DNA of 64,000 nucleotides, taken from positions 1 through 64,000 of the forward strand of contig CAYWUY010000007.1 in the NCBI GenBank assembly GCA_964461535.1, written 5' to 3'. The position numbers and the translations under genes were made by a program. Each line of letters opens with the position of its first letter. Position 1 is the first letter of the stretch. A model generated the notes under the pieces. It was not told the origin of the DNA and ran no database searches. It saw only the letters and a program-made list of their open reading frames with translations. Source of the stretch: Flavipsychrobacter sp964461535. Lineage in GTDB: Bacteria > Bacteroidota > Bacteroidia > Chitinophagales > Chitinophagaceae. This document shows, in pieces, positions 9,301 to 15,526 of this stretch.

Positions 9301-9834
9301 CCTTACTTTGTTCATTTCTTGTCTTATTTGTTCTATCCAAAAGTATATGAGCACTATGATAAGTTTTATAAAGAGTATGGTGATATTTCTACCTTACCCA
9401 CAAAATACTTCTTCTATGGTATGAAGCTTGGCCAAGATACTACTATAGAAATAGCTAAAGGAAAAACATTACTTATCCGTCTACTAAGCGTAGGCCCTGT
9501 AGATGATAAAGGTAATAGAACTGTTTTCTTTAAGCTAAATGGACAAACACGTAATGTTGAAGTAAGAGATAAGAGTATAAAGGTTCAACATCAAGAAAAT
9601 AAGAAAGCAGATAAAAGTAATGATAAGCATATAAGCGCGCCACTACAAGGTATGCTTTCTAAGCTGCTAGTTAATAAAGGCGATAAAGTGAAAAAGAATC
9701 AGCAGCTATTTATTATTGAAGCCATGAAAATGGAGACAATTATAACTGCTCCTTTTGATGCAGAAATACTAAACATTCAGTTAGCCTCAGGAACACTTGT
9801 AAATACAGGTGATTTAGTAGTTGAGCTTGGTTAA
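6358..9834 (+). CDS. pyc: Pyruvate carboxylase
   Basis: ATP- and biotin-dependent carboxylation of pyruvate to oxaloacetate, replenishing the TCA cycle and feeding gluconeogenesis. The single 1158-residue chain has all domains in the usual order. Biotin carboxylase (about 1-460) shows KLLIANRGEISIRI, the ATP-grasp loop KAAAGGGGRGMRVV and FIEVNPRIQVEHTVTE. The carboxyltransferase domain (about 530-830) has DTTMRDAHQSLLATRMRT starting at residue 537 and later HLHTHDTS. The allosteric/tetramerisation region follows, then the biotin carboxyl carrier domain with EAMKMETI, the biotinylated Lys being K1124. All key residues are present. Near fbp on the same strand, which suits gluconeogenic metabolism. 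Terminated by the hairpin at 9858. Confidence 0.98.
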   Translation: MKIKKLLIANRGEISIRISRAATELHIPTVAVYTYEDRYSLHRYKADEAYQIGEDNDPLKPYLNIDEIIRVAIESGANAVHPGYGFLSENAQLARRCQEHGIIFVGPSPEAMAALGDKVTAKEVALKANIPLIESNKQDLLNEDIALAEATRIGYPLMLKAAAGGGGRGMRVVRTDEELKKAFHEARSEAKNAFGDDTVFLEKFVDRPKHIEVQIAADQHGNIVHLYERDCSVQRRFQKVVEVAPSATLSQSALDKLYHYAVSIAKAVNYNNLGTVEFLVDADENIYFIEVNPRIQVEHTVTEMITGVDLIKTQIFVASGYKLSDPEIGLGDQNKIPKIGFAMQCRITTEDPANNFKPDYGTLVTYRNAAGFGVRLDEGSTYAGMKISPFFDSMLVKVSTSGNTLKDATLKMHRALREFRIRGVKNNIQFLENLITHEDFASGKATVNFIQEHPELFQFSQRQDRGTKMLNFLADVSVNGNPDVKVKDDSKTFEKPIVPNVNLSSDYPKGTKDLLTQLGPDGFSQWLKNEKKIHYTDTTMRDAHQSLLATRMRTYDMLKVAKSFAMAFPQTFSMEVWGGATFDVCMRFLNEDPWKRLEQLRAAMPNILLQMLIRGCNGVGYAAYPDNLIAKFVEKSWEKGVDIFRIFDSLNWMENVAPCIEMVRKHTGGLAEASLCYTGDILDTKRTKYTLEYYLRLAKDLENAGAHILAIKDMSGLLKPYAAKVLVEALKDTVKLPIHLHTHDTSSLQPATYLMAIDAGVNVVDCALGSLSGLTSQPNFNAVVEMMKFHERENLYDIKLLNQFSNYWEAVREYYYPFESGLKASAAEVFQHEIPGGQYSNLKPQAIALGLGDKFEQIKDMYATVNNMFGDIVKVTPSSKVVGDMAQFMVANNLTEKDVYEKGENISFPESVQQFFMGEIGQPEGGLPKELQKIILKDKVPFTDRPNKHLPPIDFVKDFIAFKEKFGYPVGVGLNDNSESDPYFVHFLSYLFYPKVYEHYDKFYKEYGDISTLPTKYFFYGMKLGQDTTIEIAKGKTLLIRLLSVGPVDDKGNRTVFFKLNGQTRNVEVRDKSIKVQHQENKKADKSNDKHISAPLQGMLSKLLVNKGDKVKKNQQLFIIEAMKMETIITAPFDAEILNIQLASGTLVNTGDLVVELG

Positions 9835-9857
9835 TAAGCCATTTGAGTAGATAAACA

Positions 9858-9897
9858 AAACTGGCGATATCTTAATTGACATCGCCAGTTTTTTTAT
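9858..9897. terminator. Bidirectional terminator between pyc and coaD
   Basis: ctggcgat (9861-9868) pairs with atcgccag (9881-9888), preceded by an A run and followed by seven Ts. Position and symmetry suit termination of both converging genes (stops at 9834 and 9912). Confidence 0.8.
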
Positions 9898-9911
9898 TAG
9901 CTAATGTGTAC

Positions 9912-10370
9912 TTATAGTTTTATCTGTTCTGGTAGAAACATAGCGGCATTCCCTCCATTTCTAATAACATCTCTTACTAGTGTAGATGATATAGTAGAGT
10001 AGAGTGGCGAGCAGGTAAGGAAGATGGTCTCTATTTCTGGAGCTAACATTCTATTCATATCTGCTATTGCTTTTTCATATTCAAAGTCATTTATATAGCG
10101 TATTCCTCTTAGTATATATCTGGCATTAATTTTTTTACAAAAATCTACTGTCAAACCTTCGTATCCGCATACCTCAATTCTTGAGTCTTGTGCAAAAATA
10201 TCTGCTATCCATTGCACACGTTGTTCAGCAGAAAACATAGGTTGTTTAGTAGAGTTGATACCTACGCCTATTATTAGCTTGTCAAACAAGTCTCGGGCAC
10301 GCTCTATAATATCTATATGCCCTTTAGTTACTGGGTCAAATGTTCCGGGAAATAAGCAAATACGTTCCAT
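9912..10370 (-). CDS. coaD: Pantetheine-phosphate adenylyltransferase
   Basis: Transfers AMP from ATP to 4'-phosphopantetheine, the penultimate step of coenzyme A synthesis. At 152 residues it has the normal length. The nucleotidyltransferase signature is complete: FPGTFDPVTKGHIDIIERA (about 7-25, with the (H/T)xGH site at 15-18). GIRYINDFEYEKAIADMNR is the substrate-binding helix, and the C-terminal YSTISSTLVRDVIRNGG supplies the ISSTxxR motif. It lies 3 bases downstream of rsmD on the same strand, so it is surely cotranscribed with rsmD and the DUF3822 gene. Ordinary member of the family. Confidence 0.97.
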   Translation of the reverse strand: MERICLFPGTFDPVTKGHIDIIERARDLFDKLIIGVGINSTKQPMFSAEQRVQWIADIFAQDSRIEVCGYEGLTVDFCKKINARYILRGIRYINDFEYEKAIADMNRMLAPEIETIFLTCSPLYSTISSTLVRDVIRNGGNAAMFLPEQIKL

Positions 10371-10373
10371 TGA

Positions 10374-10925
10374 TTATTGTTCAGCAGGTGGTTGATGGAA
10401 GAAGGAAAATACTGTGGTGCCGTAGTTTTTCATACGTTGAAAGTTAGGATGCTTTTGGTAGTCGTTCCTAGGTGTGTGTTCTAATACAAATATACCATCA
10501 GGCAACAATAACTGTTTTTCAAATACTAGTCTTGGTAAATCATCAATAATGTCAAGTGCATATGGTGGTCCGGCAAATATAAAGTTATACTGCTCGGTAC
10601 ATTGCTTCATAAATTTAAATACATCACCTTTTATGATGTGCATGTTCTCTTTTATGCCTAATGCTGTAGCAGTTTTTTTTATAAATTCAAAGGTGGTGTT
10701 GTCTCTTTCAACTAGGGTTAGGTCTATAGCACCTCTAGATGCTAGCTCGTATGATATGCTACCTGTGCCACCAAACAAATCCAATGTTTTCATCCCCTCA
10801 AAATCTATGGTATGATTAAGCATATTGAATAAGCCTTCTTTGGCTACTTCTGTGGTTGGGCGCGCAGGTATATTTGCAGGAGGGCTAAATCTTCTTCCTC
10901 CAAATTTTCCGCCTACTATTCGCAT
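10374..10925 (-). CDS. rsmD: 16S rRNA (guanine(966)-N(2))-methyltransferase RsmD
   Basis: Predicted to methylate G966 of 16S rRNA with S-adenosylmethionine. The 183-residue form starting at the ATG at 10925 gives MRIVGGKFGGRRF, the family's usual beginning. The upstream 13 codons of open frame overlap the next gene and are rejected. ARPTTEVAKEGLFNML and the SAM-binding LDLFGGTGSISYELASRG are present. The catalytic motif IV reads FAGPPYAL (G119-P-P-Y122) where RsmD proteins normally have DPPY, so the first residue of the motif is substituted; this may be lineage-specific, a sequencing error or a change of activity. Overlaps the upstream DUF3822 gene by 10 bases and is followed by coaD after 3, indicating translational coupling. 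Confidence 0.9.
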   Translation of the reverse strand: MRIVGGKFGGRRFSPPANIPARPTTEVAKEGLFNMLNHTIDFEGMKTLDLFGGTGSISYELASRGAIDLTLVERDNTTFEFIKKTATALGIKENMHIIKGDVFKFMKQCTEQYNFIFAGPPYALDIIDDLPRLVFEKQLLLPDGIFVLEHTPRNDYQKHPNFQRMKNYGTTVFSFFHQPPAEQ

Positions 10926-11740
10926 GTAATAGTGTGTTTTATAAGTTCTATGGCCGGAGCCCAAATATTATTATTCTTTTTAGCACTGTTTTTTGCAAAA
11001 AATGAAGCTAGTTCTTTACATGTGTTAAAATCTGTAGCACTAATAGCATTATTAACAAGGTGTGTTTCACCCATAGCTATTTTATGTTCTTGGCATACTA
11101 AACCTACCTCAAAAGCTACATCTGCTGCAGCTGCAATATCGTAAGTTTTATTCCATAGCAGCTGATTTCCCTTATATAGAGAAGTCATACATTCGTCGCC
11201 TAGCACAGAGTTATAACAAACATTAATGCCTGCTTCATGAGTATTGCCAAAGTGTATAGCTTGCAATGGCATTACTTGTGCATATGGGCAGTATATTTTT
11301 ATAAGTCCATCAATAGTTGCAGGTACTGTGAATACACAATGGTTTTTGGCATCTGGTAGTTGATAGCTGTATATTTTATCTTCTGGTTCTATATATGCTA
11401 TGCTTTGTAGCCACTGTGTAGCAGCTTTTAAGTCAAATAGTTCGTTAGGTACTATTATACTTTTATTAGTATGAATGAATACTTTTTTAATTTTTTCCGG
11501 TTTGGCTAGAAAAGGTTCTTGTGAAAAATGCTGCTCAAAAAAATTGATATCCCAAACTACTCTGTTTTTATTGTAGCCACTGTAATGAATAGATAAAAGC
11601 TCGTTGCTAGCGTTAAATGCCGCTGAGCATGCCCATCTTCTACCCAGTATGCAGGTGATATTATCTGTCCATGAAAGAAGTTTTTCATCTTCTCTGGCAT
11701 TATACACCTGGTTATAGCTATTCTGTGTATTTGTAGTCAT
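10916..11740 (-). CDS. DUF3822 family protein
   Basis: A 274-residue soluble protein with no signal peptide or membrane segment. It resembles DUF3822, a Bacteroidota-restricted family with an actin-like (ASKHA) fold by general family knowledge, usually found directly before rsmD and coaD. That order is exactly what is seen here, with a 10-base overlap into rsmD. Visible features include a central KVFIHTNKSIIVPNELF segment, common in the family. The biochemical role is unknown. The assignment rests on context plus overall resemblance. Confidence 0.75.
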   Translation of the reverse strand: MTTNTQNSYNQVYNAREDEKLLSWTDNITCILGRRWACSAAFNASNELLSIHYSGYNKNRVVWDINFFEQHFSQEPFLAKPEKIKKVFIHTNKSIIVPNELFDLKAATQWLQSIAYIEPEDKIYSYQLPDAKNHCVFTVPATIDGLIKIYCPYAQVMPLQAIHFGNTHEAGINVCYNSVLGDECMTSLYKGNQLLWNKTYDIAAAADVAFEVGLVCQEHKIAMGETHLVNNAISATDFNTCKELASFFAKNSAKKNNNIWAPAIELIKHTITCE

Positions 11741-11861
11741 ATACTTAGTACTATGCGTAGAACTGATTACGAAATGTATAAATTCAATTTTTATATCTAC
11801 TGCATGAGGGCGTAAAAGTAATAAAAATTAATTTTCACCTCTTTAGGTACAAATGTTATCG

Positions 11862-11890
11862 ACATTAAAAATGTCCACATTTTTTAATGT
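11862..11890. repeat. 10-bp inverted repeat in the DUF3822-MATE intergenic region
   Basis: ACATTAAAAA (11862-11871) and TTTTTAATGT (11881-11890) are exact inverted copies with a 9-base spacer. The site sits between divergent genes, about 85 bases before the MATE start. It lacks a terminator-like GC stem, so an operator for a dimeric regulator is more plausible than a terminator. The rest of this 235-base spacer shows nothing else I can name. Confidence 0.4.
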
Positions 11891-11975
11891 TTAGTCGTCT
11901 CACTACCCACATATCAAGTATTACTACTAATATTGCAGTTCTTGTTTTTTATCTATCTGCGTCCCAACCTTTGTA

Positions 11976-13316
11976 ATGGAAAAGTTAAGTGTTGCCTCTA
12001 CTAGTAAAGATATTATTAAGTTAGCCCTGCCTATCTCAGTTGCCTTATTTATTCCTCAAGCTAACTTTTTTACTAATAATGTGTTTGTGGGTATGCTTGG
12101 TCAAAAAGAGTTAGGCGTAAATGGTATTACAGGAGTTTTTTACCTTATACTTTCTATGATTGGTTATGGTCTTAGTAGTGGTGTACAGATACAGATGGCA
12201 AGAAGGGCAGGCGAGGAGGACCAGAGAGCAATAGCTAAAACATTTATGAACGGTATCTTATTATCGTTTATGTTTTCTTTGGGACTAATGATGTTAACCA
12301 TATGGTTAACTCCTCTTTTATTTAGTTTTAGTTTAAACAATTTCGATAATTATTCGCTTAGTGTAAGCTTTATATATATAAGATTATGGGGATTGCCTTT
12401 CTTAATGTTGGCGCAGTTATTCAATTCCTTTTTTATATCAATAGGTAAAACCAGATTGCTTATATATGGTTCTTTAGCATCTACGTTGTCTAATATTTTA
12501 TTCGACTATTTACTAATATTCGGAAAGCTGGGTCTTCCTGCTTTAGGCTTTAAAGGTGCAGCGTATGCCTCAGTAATATCTGAATGTATATATGCTTCAA
12601 CATTTGTTTTACTATTTTTTGCCAATGGCTTACATAAAGAATTTCCTTTGCATAAATATGCTGCTTTTAGCTGGAAGTTATCTCAACGTACTTTAGTTGT
12701 AGCTTCTCCGCTCATTGTTCAGTTTTTATTCAGCATCGGCGGGTGGATGGTGTTTTTCATATTTGTGGAGCACTTGGGAGAACAAGCTCTGGCTGGTTCT
12801 CAAATGTTGAGGAGTATTTTTGGTATTACTAGTGTGGGCACTTGGGCACTGGCCACCACTTGCAATACTATGGTAAGTAATATAATTGGTCAGGGTAAGC
12901 AGAGAGAAGTGCTACCTATTATATACAAGATTAGTAAGCTTAGTTTAGCTTACGCATTTGTTATATGTGTATTGCTATTAGCTTTTTCCAACCAGTTTTT
13001 GTCTCTTTATACCGATAGGGCAGATTTAATTGCTTATACCATACCAAGCTTAAGAGTTATAGTAGTAGCTACATTAGTAATGTCTATCTCTACTGTTGCT
13101 TTCAATGGTGTAGTAGGCACCGGTAATACCTTGGTAAACCTTATTATAGAAATAAGCTGTGTGGGTGCCTACCTAATATACTGTTATTACTTTATTTATC
13201 TAAAGCACAGTAGCTTGGCCATTTGCTGGGGTTCTGAGTTCGTTTATTGGACTTGTTTGATACTTGCTGCCGGTATTTATTTGCGTAGCGGCAAATGGAA
13301 GAACAAAGCTATTTAG
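11976..13316 (+). CDS. MATE family efflux transporter
   Basis: A 446-residue inner-membrane protein with about twelve hydrophobic segments in two similar halves, the layout of multidrug and toxin extrusion transporters. These export drugs or metabolites in exchange for Na+ or H+. The N-terminal IIKLALPISVALFIPQANFFTNNVFVG and the mid-protein repeat around LGLPALGFKGAAYASVISE are typical of the family. The substrate cannot be told from sequence. The last 8 bases overlap the 3' end of the convergent ytxJ gene, so no terminator lies between them. An inverted repeat upstream (11862-11890) could be a regulator site. Confidence 0.9.
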   Translation: MEKLSVASTSKDIIKLALPISVALFIPQANFFTNNVFVGMLGQKELGVNGITGVFYLILSMIGYGLSSGVQIQMARRAGEEDQRAIAKTFMNGILLSFMFSLGLMMLTIWLTPLLFSFSLNNFDNYSLSVSFIYIRLWGLPFLMLAQLFNSFFISIGKTRLLIYGSLASTLSNILFDYLLIFGKLGLPALGFKGAAYASVISECIYASTFVLLFFANGLHKEFPLHKYAAFSWKLSQRTLVVASPLIVQFLFSIGGWMVFFIFVEHLGEQALAGSQMLRSIFGITSVGTWALATTCNTMVSNIIGQGKQREVLPIIYKISKLSLAYAFVICVLLLAFSNQFLSLYTDRADLIAYTIPSLRVIVVATLVMSISTVAFNGVVGTGNTLVNLIIEISCVGAYLIYCYYFIYLKHSSLAICWGSEFVYWTCLILAAGIYLRSGKWKNKAI

Positions 13317-13638
13317 CCATAGCTACTATTTCATCCATACTTATTCCATTATGGCTTTCGTCATATATACATTCTCCATCTTTTATAAGTAATACCTGTG
13401 GTGACTCATGGTATACGTGATAAACTTCTGCTATTTTGTTAGATACGTTCCTATATTTTATTAAGTCTAGGTAGTAGAATGATATATTTTCAGGTTGTTG
13501 GCTGCGCTCAAGTCTACCTTTAGCCATAGCACTTATTGAGCATCTTGTACTATGTTTAAAAATAACTACAGGATGTGCTTTACTTTCAATAGTAATGCTT
13601 TCTAGCTGACTCTCCTCTGTAAGATTTAACCAATTCAT
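13309..13638 (-). CDS. ytxJ: Bacillithiol system redox-active protein YtxJ
   Basis: A 109-residue thioredoxin-fold protein of the DUF2847/YtxJ family, proposed to be a monothiol bacilliredoxin that removes bacillithiol from mixed disulfides. The single active-site Cys lies in FKHSTRCSISAMAKGRLE (about 28-45), matching the TxCPIS-like loop of the family but with Ser after the Cys. SPQVLLIKDGECIYDESHNGI is the conserved C-terminal strand and glycine turn. Bacillithiol is made by many Bacteroidota, which fits. It converges on the MATE gene with an 8-base overlap and is divergent from fabD. Confidence 0.88.
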   Translation of the reverse strand: MNWLNLTEESQLESITIESKAHPVVIFKHSTRCSISAMAKGRLERSQQPENISFYYLDLIKYRNVSNKIAEVYHVYHESPQVLLIKDGECIYDESHNGISMDEIVAMAK

Positions 13639-13799
13639 ATGTCAAAATTACGGCTGAAAAGTTGAATAGTGGCTTTGTGAAGCAATATAGATCTATTGCC
13701 TAAACTAATATCTTATATGGTTCTATATGCTACAGTAAGTTGTTTCTATACAATAAATGGTTTTATCTTAGCGGTTTAATTTTAAAATAATATCTCAAT

Positions 13800-14681
13800 A
13801 TGAAGCATGCTTTTGTATTTCCCGGTCAAGGAGCACAATTCTCCGGAATGGGAAAAAACTTATACGAAACCAATTCAATAGCTAAAGAATATTTTGAACA
13901 AGCCAACGAAATACTAGGGTTCAGAATTACGGATGTAATGTTTACTGGCTCAGATGCAGACTTGAAGCAAACCAATGTTACTCAACCTGCGGTTTTTTTA
14001 CATTCAGTAATTCTATTTGAAACTACTGAGGGTTTAAAACCAGATATGGTGGCCGGTCATTCTCTAGGAGAGTTTTCTGCGCTTGTAGCTAATAAGGTGC
14101 TATCTTTTGAAGATGGTTTGAAGTTAGTAGCTAAAAGAGCAGCTGCTATGCAGCGTGCATGCGAAATTAATCCTTCTACAATGGCTGCAATATTGGGTCT
14201 TGATGATGACAAAGTAGCCGAAATATGTAAAAGCATTGAAGGTGAAGTAGTAGTAGCAGCTAATTATAATTGTCCCGGTCAGTTGGTAATAAGTGGTAGT
14301 AATGAGGGTATTCGTCAGGCATGTGAACTCATGAAAGCCGCAGGTGCTAAGCGTGCACTACCGCTACAGGTAGGTGGAGCTTTCCATTCTCCTTTAATGG
14401 AACCGGCAAGAGAGGAACTTGAAAAGGCAATTGCAGCTACAACATTTAATACTCCTACATGTCCGGTATATCAAAATGTGGATGCTAAACCATATTCTGA
14501 TCCGGCTTTGATTCGCAAAAATCTTATAGCTCAGTTAACTAGCCCTGTATTATGGACGCAGTGTGTGCAAAATATGGTAGCTGATGGTGCTAGCCAGTTT
14601 ACTGAAGTAGGCCCAGGTAATGTATTACAAGGCTTAGTGAAAAAAATAGCAAAAGAAGCAACTACAGCTGGTATCAGCTAA
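13800..14681 (+). CDS. fabD: Malonyl-CoA:ACP transacylase
   Basis: Moves the malonyl group from CoA to acyl carrier protein, providing the elongation substrate for type II fatty acid synthesis. The 293-residue protein starts with AFVFPGQGAQFSGMG, the oxyanion-loop signature. The nucleophile is S88 in AGHSLGEFSALV and the catalytic His is H196 in GGAFHSPLM. QPAVFLHS and the C-terminal FTEVGPGNVLQGLVKKI are also conserved. No other fab genes are adjacent. Followed by a strong hairpin shared with the convergent LolA-like gene. Confidence 0.97.
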   Translation: MKHAFVFPGQGAQFSGMGKNLYETNSIAKEYFEQANEILGFRITDVMFTGSDADLKQTNVTQPAVFLHSVILFETTEGLKPDMVAGHSLGEFSALVANKVLSFEDGLKLVAKRAAAMQRACEINPSTMAAILGLDDDKVAEICKSIEGEVVVAANYNCPGQLVISGSNEGIRQACELMKAAGAKRALPLQVGGAFHSPLMEPAREELEKAIAATTFNTPTCPVYQNVDAKPYSDPALIRKNLIAQLTSPVLWTQCVQNMVADGASQFTEVGPGNVLQGLVKKIAKEATTAGIS

Positions 14682-14707
14682 TAGTAGGTTTACAGTTTTT
14701 TATAAAA

Positions 14708-14747
14708 TAAATACGGCATCTTTTGGGGATGCCGTATTCGTTTTATT
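14708..14747. terminator. Bidirectional terminator between fabD and the LolA-like gene
   Basis: aatacggcatc (14710-14720) and gatgccgtatt (14728-14738) form an 11-bp perfect stem with a 7-base loop and T-rich flank. Stops of the converging genes lie at 14681 and 14764. Confidence 0.8.
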
Positions 14748-14763
14748 TAAGTTATATCAAGTA

Positions 14764-15420
14764 TTATCTCATATCATTCACTTCTACACCCGGATGGCTT
14801 TTGCTATCCCAAGTAAAATAGCTGTCTGCGATTGCACCGTTGGGTACAAAATTGCTTATGCTATATTGCGTTTTGTTACCATTCTTAGACCATACTGTAC
14901 CTCCCACTATCATAGATGACGCTTTGTCTACAAGTAGTTCAGTTTTAGACACTTGTTTTTTGCTATCAATGGGTGTTAGTTCTATAACATCACAATTTTT
15001 TCCACTTACATTTCTTGTGCCTACATATTTATAACGATATTCTTTATCATAGCCATTAGTAAGAAGTTTGGCAGGAGATAAAGATTGTTCTGCCGGATTA
15101 TATGCGGTAATAGATACCTCTTTAGCATCAGCATTATATGTCCACACAGTTTTGTTGTCGCATATAATCTCTTGCCCACTAAGTGTTACATGATATTTTT
15201 GTCCTTTTAGTGCTACAGTACCTTTTTTGGTGTCGTTTACCGAACCATTTTTACCACCTGTAATTTTCAAAGTGAAATTAGCTTTAAGCGTCTTTAGGCT
15301 ATTTACTTTTTGGGTTACACCGTCCAAGATGGCTTTAGCTTTAGCATCAGTTTGTGCTAGGGCAGTACCCATATTTAATGACAGCATTACAGCACATGCA
15401 GCAAAGATTTTTTTGATCAT
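14764..15420 (-). CDS. LolA-like outer-membrane lipoprotein carrier protein
   Basis: A 218-residue secreted protein. The signal peptide is MIKKIFAACAVMLSLNMGTALAQ-like, cleaved around residue 22. The mature part follows the LolA/LolB fold pattern: an initial helix (AKAILDGVTQKVNSLKTLKANFTL) then a beta-sheet with KGTVALKGQKYHV, a WTYNAD strand and a late STELLVDKASSMIVGGTVW strand. LolA shuttles lipoproteins across the periplasm to the outer membrane. Here the exact cargo role is inferred from fold and from its place just downstream of ftsK, an arrangement common in Bacteroidota. It is 106 bases after ftsK on the same strand. Confidence 0.85.
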   Translation of the reverse strand: MIKKIFAACAVMLSLNMGTALAQTDAKAKAILDGVTQKVNSLKTLKANFTLKITGGKNGSVNDTKKGTVALKGQKYHVTLSGQEIICDNKTVWTYNADAKEVSITAYNPAEQSLSPAKLLTNGYDKEYRYKYVGTRNVSGKNCDVIELTPIDSKKQVSKTELLVDKASSMIVGGTVWSKNGNKTQYSISNFVPNGAIADSYFTWDSKSHPGVEVNDMR

Positions 15421-15526
15421 TTAGTATAGTTATATTTATAATTTTATTGATTATTGCGGCGCAAAGTTAGTAACTATACCCCAATATGTTAGCTATTTTA
15501 ACTTTTAGTACAATAGCTGTGCCACA

